The translations under genes were made by a program, and so were the position numbers. DNA of 11,324 nt, from positions 1 through 11,324 of the forward strand of contig JAUYAJ010000490.1 of assembly GCA_030693565.1 (NCBI GenBank), written 5' to 3'. Shown here piece by piece: positions 1-7,667 of this stretch. The notes under the pieces were generated by a model, which was not told the DNA's origin, searched no databases, and saw only the letters and a list, made by a program, of their open reading frames with translations. This stretch comes from Rubrivivax sp. (GTDB lineage: Bacteria; Pseudomonadota; Gammaproteobacteria; Burkholderiales; Burkholderiaceae_C). Numbering within the stretch: position 1 is the stretch's first letter; each line of letters opens with the position of its first letter.

Positions 1-1712
1 CGCTGCCCGGCGGCGCCGCGCTGCGCGCCCAGGTGGCTGGCGATGCCGCGTCGCCGCACGATCCGGTGTCAGTGTCGACGCCGACGCGCGCGGCCGACAC
101 GCCGCCGAAGGCGCACGAGTCGGCAGCCTGGCTGACGCGCACGGCGCTGTGCGTCGAGGTGCGCGATCCGCAGCGTGGCAACGGCCCTGCGGCCGAAGCC
201 GCGCAAGGCGGCCGCAGCGGCGTCATCTACGTCTTCATGCCGCCGCTGCAGCACCTGGAGGACTACCTCGAGCTGTTGTCCGCGGTCGAGGCGACAGCGT
301 CCGAGCAAGGCGTCAGCATCGTCCTCGAAGGTTATCCGCCGCCGCGCGACCCGCGGCTCAAGCTGCTGCAGGTGACGCCCGACCCTGGCGTCATCGAGGT
401 CAACATCCACCCGGCGCATGACTGGAGCGAACTGGTCGAGCACACCGAGTTCCTCTACGACGCCGCGCACCGCACCCGACTGTCGAGCGAGAAGTTCATG
501 CTCGACGGTCGCCACACCGGCACCGGCGGGGGCAACCACTTCGTGCTCGGCGGCGCCAGCGCTGCAGACAGCCCCTTCCTGCGCCGCCCCGACCTGCTGG
601 CCAGCCTGCTGGCCTACTGGCACAACCACCCCAGCCTGAGCTATTTGTTCTCGGGGCTGTTCATCGGGCCGACCAGCCAGGCGCCGCGCTTCGACGAAGC
701 GCGTGACGACCAGGTCTACGAGGTCGAGATTGCCTTGCGCGAGCTTGAGCGCCAGGCCGCCGACGGCACGCCGGTGCCGCCGTGGCGGATTGACCGCGCC
801 TTGCGCAACCTGCTGATCGACGTCACCGGCAACACCCATCGCAGCGAGTTCTGCATCGACAAGATGTACTCGCCCGACGGCCCCACCGGCCGCCTGGGCT
901 TGCTCGAACTGCGCGCCTTCGAGATGCCGCCGCATGCGCGCATGAGCCTGGTCCAGCAACTGCTGCTGCGCGCGCTGGTGGCGTGGTTCTGGCGCCAGCC
1001 CTACCGTGGCGGCAGCGACACCCGGCTGACGCGCTGGGGCACGGCGCTGCACGACCGTTTCATGCTGCCGCACTTCGTCAAGCAGGACTTCGGCGACGTC
1101 ATCGCCGAATTGCGCGGCGCGGGCTTCGGCTTCGACGCCGCCTGGTTCGCCCCGCACCTGGAGTTCCGCTTCCCGCTCATCGGCGAGGTGGCGACGATGG
1201 GCATCGGCCTGAGCTTGCGCAGTGCCCTCGAACCCTGGCATGTGATGGGCGAACAAGGCGCGGCCGGCGCCACCGTGCGCTATGTCGACTCCTCGCTCGA
1301 GCGCATCGAGCTCAAGGTGAGCGGGCTCAACGGCAACCGCCACCTCGTCACCGTCAACGGGCAGCCGGTGCCGCTGCAGCCCACCGGGCGGGCTGGCGAG
1401 TTCGTCGCCGGCGTGCGCTACCGCGCCTGGCAGCCGAGCTCGGCGCTGCACCCGACCATCCCCTCGCATGCGCCGCTGAGCTTCGACATCGTCGACCGCT
1501 GGTTGCAGCGTTCGCTGGGCGGCTGCCGCTATCACGTGGCCCACCCCGGCGGCCGCAACCACGAGGACTTTCCGGTCAACGCCTACACCGCCGAGAGCCG
1601 GCGGCTGGCGCGCTTCTCGCGCTTCGGCCACACGCCGGGCCGGATCGACGTGCAGCCGGCGCAGCCCAGCCAGGAGTTCCCGTTCACGCTCGACCTGCGA
1701 GTTGGCCGCTGA
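1..1712 (+). CDS. Transglutaminase/DUF2126 family protein, putative amidoligase (5' truncated)
   Basis: C-terminal half of a large protein; the frame is open to the left edge (first full codon at 3), so the GTG at 33 is not the real start. About 569 residues are visible. Family members are about 1,100 residues, with an N-terminal transglutaminase region that would lie outside the window. The visible part is the DUF2126 (COG4196) domain, which Pfam describes as a putative amidoligase related to the glutamine-synthetase-like COOH-NH2 ligases. Conserved blocks are EVNIHPA (396-416), EKFMLDGRHTGTGGGNH (GTGGGNH at 519-539), TGNTHRSEFCIDKMYSPD (825-878) and ELRAFEMPPH (906-935); their acidic, Asn and His residues are candidate metal/ATP ligands by analogy. 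The C-terminal portion (about 1280-1700) is beta-rich and also family-typical. It is the first visible gene of the operon, 10 nt before the ATP-grasp/alpha-E fusion. Family assignment is firm; the reaction and substrate are unknown. Confidence 0.93.
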   Translation, partial: LPGGAALRAQVAGDAASPHDPVSVSTPTRAADTPPKAHESAAWLTRTALCVEVRDPQRGNGPAAEAAQGGRSGVIYVFMPPLQHLEDYLELLSAVEATASEQGVSIVLEGYPPPRDPRLKLLQVTPDPGVIEVNIHPAHDWSELVEHTEFLYDAAHRTRLSSEKFMLDGRHTGTGGGNHFVLGGASAADSPFLRRPDLLASLLAYWHNHPSLSYLFSGLFIGPTSQAPRFDEARDDQVYEVEIALRELERQAADGTPVPPWRIDRALRNLLIDVTGNTHRSEFCIDKMYSPDGPTGRLGLLELRAFEMPPHARMSLVQQLLLRALVAWFWRQPYRGGSDTRLTRWGTALHDRFMLPHFVKQDFGDVIAELRGAGFGFDAAWFAPHLEFRFPLIGEVATMGIGLSLRSALEPWHVMGEQGAAGATVRYVDSSLERIELKVSGLNGNRHLVTVNGQPVPLQPTGRAGEFVAGVRYRAWQPSSALHPTIPSHAPLSFDIVDRWLQRSLGGCRYHVAHPGGRNHEDFPVNAYTAESRRLARFSRFGHTPGRIDVQPAQPSQEFPFTLDLRVGR

Positions 1713-1714
1713 GG
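1711..1714 (+). promoter_or_regulatory. Ribosome binding site for the GTG start at 1723
   Basis: GAGG overlaps the TGA stop of the preceding gene and lies 8 nt before the GTG at 1723. An in-frame TGA at 1717-1719 rules out any earlier start, so the GTG is the first possible initiation codon. The overlap of stop and Shine-Dalgarno suggests translational coupling. Confidence 0.5.
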
Positions 1715-1722
1715 CTTGATCG

Positions 1723-4284
1723 GTGAGTTCGACGCAAGGCTCGCTGCCTTTCGACGCCGAGTTCGACACCGGCGCCACCGCGGCGCTGGCGGCGGCGGCG
1801 CTGCTGCGCGGCGCATTGCCGGCCACGCCTGGCGAGCATGACGAACTGCGCAGCGACGACGGCGCGCTGCGGCCGCCCTGGCAACGTTTTGCCGGGCTGA
1901 TGCCGGCGCCTGCGGCGGGGCGGGCGCTCGGCGCCGAGCTTGACCACCGGCGCGACCAGGTGGCGCAGCAGATCCGCCGTGACGGCGTCACCCACAACGT
2001 CTTCGGCAGCGAAGGCGTGGCCAGTCGGCCCTGGTCGCTGGAAGTGCTGCCGCAGCTGATCGAGGCCGCCGACTGGGCCGTCATCGAAGCCGGCGTGGCC
2101 CAGCGTGCGGCGCTGCTGGAGGCGGTGCTGGCCGACATCTACGGCGCGCAGCGGCTGCTGCACGAAGGCTTGTTGCCGCCGGCCTTGCTGCTGCGCCATC
2201 CGGGCTATCTGCGGCCCTTGCTCGGCGTCACGCCGCCCGGCGGCCTGCGGCTGCACATCCTGGCCTTCGACCTCGCCCGCGGCCCCGATGGCGCCTGGTG
2301 GCTGGTGGCCCAGCGCACCCAGGGGCCGTCCGGGCTGGGCTATGTCATGCACAACCGGCTCGTCATCTCGCGCCAGTTCCCCGACGCCTTCCGTGAGCTG
2401 CGCGTGCAGCACATCGCGTCGAGCTACCGGCGGCTGCTCGACACCGTCGACCGGCTGGCGCGCGAGCTGGCCGGCGGCCATGCGCCGCGCATCGTGCTGC
2501 TGACGCCCGGTCCTTACAGCGAGACCTACTTCGAACACACCTACCTGGCGCGCTACCTGGGCCTGCCGCTGGTCGAGGGCAGCGACCTGACGGTGCGCGG
2601 TGAGCGCCTGTTTCTCAAGACCGTCGAAGGCCTGGAGCCGGTGCACGGCGTGCTGCGCCGGCTCGACGACGAATGGTGCGACCCGCTCGAACTGCGGCCG
2701 GATTCGGCGCTGGGCGTGCCCGGTCTGCTGCAGGCGGTGCGCGCCGGCGCTGTGGTGATGGCCAACGCGCTCGGCAGTGCCGTGCTGGAGACGCCCGCGC
2801 TGCAGGGGTTCATGCCCGCCATCGCGCAGCGCCTGAGCGGCCGCGCCTTGACGCTGCCGGCGCTGCCGAGCTGGTGGTGCGGCGAGACGGCGGCCTGGGA
2901 CGGCGTGCGCTCCGAACTGCCCGGCATGGTGGTGCGCAACACCTTCCCCAGTGGCCGCCGCAGCGCCTTGCGCAGCGATGTGCCCGAGACGGCGATCGAC
3001 CAGGATTCCGAGGCCTGGACCGTGCAGGGCCGGCTGCGTCACGCGCGCGCGCCGGTCTGGGGCGATGGCGTGCTGACGCCGCGCCCGGCCATGGTGCGTG
3101 TCTACGCAATTGCCGACGGCCTGGGTCACTGGCATGTGCTGCCTGGCGGCATGACGCGGGTCGCGCAGGGCGACGAGTCCAGCGTCTCGATGCAGCATGG
3201 TGGCACCAGCCTGGACACCTGGGTGCTGACCGACGGCCCGGTCGACACCTTCTCGATGCTGCCGCGGCCGCTGCAGGTTGACGACATCGCCAGGCGGCAT
3301 CGCCCGGTGTCCAGCCGCACCGGCGAGAACCTGTTCTGGATGGGGCGTTATGCCGAGCGCACCGAACAACTGGTGCGGCTGGCGCGCGCCACGCTGGCGC
3401 TGATCGACGCCGACAACGACGCCGACGGTCCGGTGCTGCGCGCGCTGTCGACGCTGGCGCTGACCAGCGGCCTGGTGCCCGAGGGCGCGCCCACGCTGGC
3501 GCAGGCGCCGCTGGTGTTCGAGCGCGCCATGCTCGCTGGCCTGGCCGACGCCAGCAACGGCGCCAGCGTGGCCGCCAATCTGGAATCACTGGCGCGCACG
3601 GCGCAGGCGCTGCGCGAGCGCTTGTCGGTCGAGCACTGGAGCCTGCTGCGCGCCATGGGCGACAGCTTTGCTGCCGCGCTGCGCTGCGCACCCGGTGAGC
3701 TGCCGGCGTTGCCGCAGGTGTTGCCGGCGCTCGACCACCTGGTGCTGCAGCTGGCCGCGGCCACCGGCGCCCAGACTGACCGCATGACGCGCGACCATGG
3801 TTGGCGGCTGCTGACCGTTGGCCGCTTGCTCGAACGGCTGGCCAGCATCACCGCGCGCGTCGTTGCTTTTCTCGACAACGACGCTGTTGCCGGCGCTGGC
3901 GGCGTCGACCTGATGCTCGAACTGTTCGACAGCGCGATCACCTTCCGCGCCCGTTACCAGCGCCACGAAGACTTGCTGGCGCTGGTCGACCTGCTGGTGC
4001 TCGACAGCGCCAACCCGCGCTCGTTCGCCGGTGTGCTGAGGCGGCTGCGCACCGAACTGGGCAAGCTGCCGGGCAGCCAAGCGTCGCTGCAGCTGCTGCT
4101 GGCACGGCTGCCGGCCGAGGGTGCCGGGCTGACGCTGGAGTCGCTGCGCGGCGCCAGCGACGCCCAGATTGCGCAGTCCTGGCTGGCGCTGGCGCGCACC
4201 TTGAATGCCGCCGCCGCCGATCTGGCCGACGACATCGGCAACCGTTACTTTGCGCTGGCGCAAGGCGCCGACCAATCCGTGTAG
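1723..4284 (+). CDS. Circularly permuted type 2 ATP-grasp / alpha-E domain fusion protein
   Basis: 853 residues joining two domains that are separate genes further along this operon. Residues about 50-500 are a circularly permuted ATP-grasp domain (COG2308, DUF404/DUF407): VTHNVFG at 89-95, RPWSL at 102-106, LLTPGPYSETYFEH at 259-272, VEGSDL at 284-289, RRLDDEWCDP at 312-321, ANALGS at 347-352, WWCG at 384-387. Residues about 528-850 are an alpha-helical alpha-E domain (COG2307, DUF403) opening with ENLFWMGRYAER at 535-546. ATP-grasp enzymes couple ATP hydrolysis to joining a carboxylate to an amine; alpha-E is a helical partner of unknown role. No signal peptide, so probably cytoplasmic. Oddity: where the stand-alone ATP-grasp has VVKEVHGAGGYGML, this protein reads VVRNTFPSGRRSAL (403-416), so the Lys is Arg and the glycine-rich loop is missing. 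The GTG start is preceded by GAGG. Family assignment is firm; substrate and activity are unknown. Confidence 0.95.
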   Translation: MSSTQGSLPFDAEFDTGATAALAAAALLRGALPATPGEHDELRSDDGALRPPWQRFAGLMPAPAAGRALGAELDHRRDQVAQQIRRDGVTHNVFGSEGVASRPWSLEVLPQLIEAADWAVIEAGVAQRAALLEAVLADIYGAQRLLHEGLLPPALLLRHPGYLRPLLGVTPPGGLRLHILAFDLARGPDGAWWLVAQRTQGPSGLGYVMHNRLVISRQFPDAFRELRVQHIASSYRRLLDTVDRLARELAGGHAPRIVLLTPGPYSETYFEHTYLARYLGLPLVEGSDLTVRGERLFLKTVEGLEPVHGVLRRLDDEWCDPLELRPDSALGVPGLLQAVRAGAVVMANALGSAVLETPALQGFMPAIAQRLSGRALTLPALPSWWCGETAAWDGVRSELPGMVVRNTFPSGRRSALRSDVPETAIDQDSEAWTVQGRLRHARAPVWGDGVLTPRPAMVRVYAIADGLGHWHVLPGGMTRVAQGDESSVSMQHGGTSLDTWVLTDGPVDTFSMLPRPLQVDDIARRHRPVSSRTGENLFWMGRYAERTEQLVRLARATLALIDADNDADGPVLRALSTLALTSGLVPEGAPTLAQAPLVFERAMLAGLADASNGASVAANLESLARTAQALRERLSVEHWSLLRAMGDSFAAALRCAPGELPALPQVLPALDHLVLQLAAATGAQTDRMTRDHGWRLLTVGRLLERLASITARVVAFLDNDAVAGAGGVDLMLELFDSAITFRARYQRHEDLLALVDLLVLDSANPRSFAGVLRRLRTELGKLPGSQASLQLLLARLPAEGAGLTLESLRGASDAQIAQSWLALARTLNAAAADLADDIGNRYFALAQGADQSV

Positions 4285-4287
4285 ATC

Positions 4288-5232
4288 ATGGACCTGGACA
4301 TCGAACACCTGACCGAGTACCGCTACGCCGCGCCGGTGTCGCTGGCCCACCATGTGGCGCATCTGCGGCCGCTCGACGACGCCCACCAGCAATTGCTGGA
4401 CTTCAGCCTGGCCATCCTTCCCGATCCCGGCGCGCCGCGCCAGGCCAGCGACGGCTTCGGCAACGCCAGCCACTGGTTCAGCCTGGCGCTGCCGCACGAC
4501 AGCCTGGCCGTGCGTTCGCGCAGCCGGGTGCGGCTGCGGCCGCGCTTTGCCGCCCTGGACGCGGCGGCGTCACCGCCCTGGGACACGCTGGTCGCGCGAC
4601 TGCATTACGTTGCCGGCGCGCCTTTCGAGCCGGCGCTCGAGTTCGCTCAGCCTTCGCCCTTCGTGCCGCGTCTGGACGATTTGCAGGACTACGGTGCGGC
4701 CTCGTTCAGCCCCGGTCGCCCACTGGCGCTGGCGGCGATCGACTTGATGCACCGCGTCCACGTCGATTTCGCCTATGTCAGCCAGAGCACGCGCATCGAG
4801 ACCCCGCTGCAGCAGGTGCTGGCGCAGCGCAGCGGCGTGTGCCAGGACTTTGCCCACTTGATGGCCGGCACGCTGCGCATGCTGGGGTTGCCGGCGCGTT
4901 ATGTCAGCGGCTACCTGCTGACGCAGGCGGCGGCGGGCGCGCCGCTGATGGTCGGCGCCGACGCCTCCCACGCCTGGGTTCAGGTCTGGTGCCCGGACAC
5001 GCCCGGCGTGCCCGGCGGCTGGCTCGATCTCGACCCCACCAACGATCTGGTGCCCGGGACCGGTCATGTACGGGTGGCGGTGGGGCGTGACTTCGGCGAC
5101 GTCACGCCGCTGCGCGGTGTCATCCGCGGCGGCGGCAGCCACACGCTGACGGTGGCGGTGCGCACGACGCCGCTGCCTGGAGCCGGCCCACATGTTGCTA
5201 GAGTCGGTGCACAGGAGGCAGGAAGAGAATGA
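4288..5232 (+). CDS. Transglutaminase-like cysteine amidase/peptidase family protein
   Basis: 314 residues, the usual size for stand-alone bacterial transglutaminase-like proteins (COG1305). Residues 1-85 match the N-terminal beta domain (Bact_transglu_N; DIEHLTEYRYAAPV near the start), followed by the papain-like transglutaminase core at about 150-255. The catalytic triad is readable: Cys185 in RSGVCQDFAHL, His228 in DASHAWVQVW and Asp249 in WLDLDPTND. The tail has the family-typical VGRDFGDVTPLRG stretch. Such proteins may act as cysteine peptidases/amidases or as transamidating enzymes; which applies here cannot be read from sequence. No signal peptide, so probably cytoplasmic. It starts 3 nt after the fusion gene with no convincing Shine-Dalgarno, so translation is probably coupled. 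Its last codons overlap the next ATG (ATGA). It lies between the two ATP-grasp/alpha-E pairs and could serve both. Confidence 0.93.
   Translation: MDLDIEHLTEYRYAAPVSLAHHVAHLRPLDDAHQQLLDFSLAILPDPGAPRQASDGFGNASHWFSLALPHDSLAVRSRSRVRLRPRFAALDAAASPPWDTLVARLHYVAGAPFEPALEFAQPSPFVPRLDDLQDYGAASFSPGRPLALAAIDLMHRVHVDFAYVSQSTRIETPLQQVLAQRSGVCQDFAHLMAGTLRMLGLPARYVSGYLLTQAAAGAPLMVGADASHAWVQVWCPDTPGVPGGWLDLDPTNDLVPGTGHVRVAVGRDFGDVTPLRGVIRGGGSHTLTVAVRTTPLPGAGPHVARVGAQEAGRE
5213..5218 (+). promoter_or_regulatory. Strong Shine-Dalgarno for the stand-alone ATP-grasp gene
   Basis: AGGAGG lies inside the last codons of the transglutaminase gene, 10 nt before the ATG at 5229. A second purine run, GGAAGAGA, fills the space. 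It is the best ribosome binding site in the operon and supports the 5229 start, which overlaps the upstream stop as ATGA. Confidence 0.7.
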
Positions 5233-6665
5233 AGCCAAGCTTCGACGAGATGACCGCCAGCGACGGCGAGATCCGCGATCACTATCGCGGCTATGCGCGC
5301 TGGCTGAGCAATCAGCCCGACGACGTGATGCGGGCGCGCCGCGACGAAGCGGAGATGATCTTCCGCCGTGTCGGCATCACCTTCGCCGTCTACGGCGCCC
5401 AGGATGCCGACGGCCAGGGCGGCGAGCGGCTGATTCCCTTCGACGTCATCCCGCGCATGATTCCCAAGCGCGAGTGGTCGGAGATGGAAGCCGGGCTGAG
5501 CCAGCGCGTGCGCGCGCTCAACCGCTTTCTGCACGACGTCTATCACGACCAGGAGATCCTCAAGGCCGGCATCGTGCCCGCCGATCAGGTGCTGAACAAC
5601 GCCCAGTTCAGGCCCGAGATGATGGGTGTCGACGTGCCTGGCAACGTCTATTCGCACATCGCTGGCATCGACATCGTGCGCGCCGCGCAGCCCGACGGCA
5701 GCGGCAGCTACTTCGTGCTCGAGGACAACCTGCGTGTGCCCAGCGGCGTGAGCTACATGCTGGAAAACCGCAAGATGATGATGCGGCTGTTTCCCGACCT
5801 CTTCAGCGTGCACCGGGTGGCGCCGGTGGCGCATTACCCCGACTTGCTGCTGGAAACGCTGCGCGCCGTGGCGCCGGCCGGCGTCATCGATCCCACCGTC
5901 GTCGTGCTCACGCCGGGCATGTACAACAGCGCCTTCTTCGAGCATGCCTTCCTGGCCCAGCAGATGGGCGTGCAACTGGTCGAAGGCCAGGACCTGTTCG
6001 TGCGTGACGGTTTCGTCTACATGCGCACGACGCGCGGGCCCCAGCGTGTCGACGTCATCTACCGCCGTGTCGACGACGACTTCCTCGATCCCAAGGCTTT
6101 CCGCGCCGATTCCACGCTGGGCTGCGCCGGACTGCTCGACGTCTACCGCGCCGGCAACATCACGCTCAGCAATGCGATCGGCACCGGCATCGCCGACGAC
6201 AAGAGCATCTACCCCTTCGTGCCCAAGATGATCGAGTTTTATCTGGGTGAGAAGCCGATCCTGAACAACGTGCCGACCTGGTGCTGCCGCGAACCCGACG
6301 ACCTGGCCTATGTGCTGGCGCACCTGGAAGAACTGGTGGTCAAGGAAGTCCACGGCGCCGGCGGCTACGGCATGCTGGTCGGCCCGGCGGCCAGCAAGGC
6401 CGAGATCGCCGCCTTCCGCGAAGTGCTGATCGCGCTGCCGCACAACTACATCGCCCAGCCCACGCTGGCGCTGTCGACCTGCCCGACGTTTGTGGACAGC
6501 GGTGTCGCGCCGCGCCACATCGACCTGCGGCCCTTCGTGCTCTCGGGCACCGAAGTGCAGACCGTGCCCGGCGGCCTGACGCGCGTGGCCTTGCAGGACG
6601 GCTCGCTGGTCGTCAACTCGTCGCAAGGCGGGGGCACCAAGGACACCTGGGTGCTTGAACAATGA
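5229..6665 (+). CDS. Circularly permuted type 2 ATP-grasp protein (stand-alone)
   Basis: 478 residues, the normal length for COG2308 proteins (DUF404/DUF407, circularly permuted ATP-grasp). Visible motifs: LTPGMYNSAFFEH at 227-239, VEGQDLFVRDG shortly after, RRVDDDFLDP at 279-288, SNAIGTG at 314-320, and a canonical-looking nucleotide loop VVKEVHGAGGYGML with Lys372 and Gly376, 378, 379 and 381. It ends with a TVPGGLTRVALQDGSLVVNSS-like block common to the family. By family it is expected to activate a carboxylate with ATP and join it to an amine, probably as part of a peptide-building or tagging pathway; the substrate is unknown. No signal peptide. The start overlaps the transglutaminase stop (ATGA) and has a strong AGGAGG. 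It pairs with the alpha-E gene that follows, and it is paralogous to the N-terminal part of the 853-residue fusion protein two genes upstream. Unlike that copy, it keeps the Lys/glycine-rich loop. Confidence 0.95.
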   Translation: MKPSFDEMTASDGEIRDHYRGYARWLSNQPDDVMRARRDEAEMIFRRVGITFAVYGAQDADGQGGERLIPFDVIPRMIPKREWSEMEAGLSQRVRALNRFLHDVYHDQEILKAGIVPADQVLNNAQFRPEMMGVDVPGNVYSHIAGIDIVRAAQPDGSGSYFVLEDNLRVPSGVSYMLENRKMMMRLFPDLFSVHRVAPVAHYPDLLLETLRAVAPAGVIDPTVVVLTPGMYNSAFFEHAFLAQQMGVQLVEGQDLFVRDGFVYMRTTRGPQRVDVIYRRVDDDFLDPKAFRADSTLGCAGLLDVYRAGNITLSNAIGTGIADDKSIYPFVPKMIEFYLGEKPILNNVPTWCCREPDDLAYVLAHLEELVVKEVHGAGGYGMLVGPAASKAEIAAFREVLIALPHNYIAQPTLALSTCPTFVDSGVAPRHIDLRPFVLSGTEVQTVPGGLTRVALQDGSLVVNSSQGGGTKDTWVLEQ

Positions 6666-6693
6666 GCGCCGCATCCATTGACGCCGGCTCGCT

Positions 6694-6698
6694 GGAGA
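6694..6698 (+). promoter_or_regulatory. Ribosome binding site deciding the alpha-E start at 6705
   Basis: GGAGA lies 6 nt before the ATG at 6705. An alternative in-frame TTG at 6678 would add nine residues (MTPARWRTA) that do not resemble the family's usual N-terminus, whereas the ATG gives the typical MLSRTADHLFWMARY opening. Confidence 0.6.
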
Positions 6699-6704
6699 AC
6701 CGCC

Positions 6705-7667
6705 ATGCTGTCTAGAACCGCCGACCACCTGTTCTGGATGGCCCGCTACATGGAGCGCGCCGAGAACACCGCCCGCATGCTCAACGTCGGCTACGAGACC
6801 TCGCTGCTGCCGCAGTCGGCCGACATGGCCGAACAAGACTGGCGCGGCTTGCTGAGCATCTCTGAGCTGACCGGCAGCTTCGCCGAGTCCTACAGCGAGA
6901 TCTCGGCGCGCAACGTGATGGACTTCATGGTCCGCGATGCCAGCAACACGTCGAGCATCGGCGCCTGCCTGCGCGCAGCGCGCGAGAACGCGCGCGCCGT
7001 GCGCGGCGCGCTGACCACCGAGGTCTGGGAGACGCAGAACCAGACCTGGCTGGAGTTCAACCGCTTGCTGCGCGCCGGCGCCTTCGAACGCGACCCGGGT
7101 GAGTTCTTCGAGTGGGTCAAGTTCCGCTCGCACCTGAGCCGCGGCGTGACCCTGGGCACGATGCTGCAGGACGAGGCCTTGCACTTCATTCGCACCGGCA
7201 CCTTCCTGGAGCGCGCCGACAACACGGCGCGGCTGCTCGACGTCAAGTTCCATGCCTTGTCGGCCGAGTATTTCGGCGCCGGCAACATCAAGGAAAGCCA
7301 GGAGGTCGACTTCTATCACTGGAGCGCGGTGTTGCGTTCGGTGTCGGGCTTCGAGGTCTACCGCAAGGTCTACCGCAACGTCATTCGCCCCGAGCGCGTC
7401 GCCGAGCTGCTGATCCTGCGCGCCGACATGCCGCGTTCGCTGGCGGCGTGCATGAACGAGGTGATGCTCAACCTGGGCGTTCTAGCCAACGAGCAAAGCG
7501 CCGAGACGCTGCGCCAGGCCGGCCGGCTGCGCGCCGACTTGCAATACGGCAGCATCGACGAGATCCTGGCCACCGGGCTGCATGCCTACCTGACGCATTT
7601 CCTGGACCGGGTCAACGACCTGGGCGCGGGCGTTTCGCGCGACTTCCTGGTGCCGATGGCGGCGTAG
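6705..7667 (+). CDS. Alpha-E domain-containing protein (COG2307, DUF403)
   Basis: 320 residues, mostly alpha-helical and close to the family's usual length. It opens with the hallmark LFWMARYMERAENTARML (9-26), and a second copy of the core, LERADNTARLLD, is visible at 168-179, so the protein appears to be an internal duplication of a helical unit. Alpha-E proteins are nearly always encoded beside circularly permuted ATP-grasp proteins, as here, and are presumed to be helper or scaffold subunits of the same complex; no enzymatic motif is apparent. The ATG at 6705 is chosen over the in-frame TTG at 6678 because of the GGAGA Shine-Dalgarno and the family-typical N-terminus. It is the last gene of the operon: a 195-nt gap and an unrelated gene follow. 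In other genomes a transglutaminase and the Anbu peptidase often come next; neither does here. Family assignment is firm, molecular role unknown. Confidence 0.94.
   Translation: MLSRTADHLFWMARYMERAENTARMLNVGYETSLLPQSADMAEQDWRGLLSISELTGSFAESYSEISARNVMDFMVRDASNTSSIGACLRAARENARAVRGALTTEVWETQNQTWLEFNRLLRAGAFERDPGEFFEWVKFRSHLSRGVTLGTMLQDEALHFIRTGTFLERADNTARLLDVKFHALSAEYFGAGNIKESQEVDFYHWSAVLRSVSGFEVYRKVYRNVIRPERVAELLILRADMPRSLAACMNEVMLNLGVLANEQSAETLRQAGRLRADLQYGSIDEILATGLHAYLTHFLDRVNDLGAGVSRDFLVPMAA

Noticed and set aside
69..3369. Long minus-strand open frames (689 and 561 codons) opposite the DUF2126 and fusion genes
   Set aside because: Same shadow-frame effect: both are antisense to clear family members, overlap each other, and have Arg/Ala/Gln/His-biased composition without domains.
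6678..6704. Earlier TTG start for the alpha-E protein
   Set aside because: The added residues do not match the family's N-terminus, and GGAGA is correctly spaced for the ATG at 6705.
5064..7319. A 751-codon minus-strand open frame opposite the transglutaminase, ATP-grasp and alpha-E genes
   Set aside because: It lies antisense to three well-recognised genes; its product is low-complexity, rich in His, Gln, Arg, Ala and Gly and matches no family I recognise. Long antisense frames are expected from codon bias in very GC-rich DNA.
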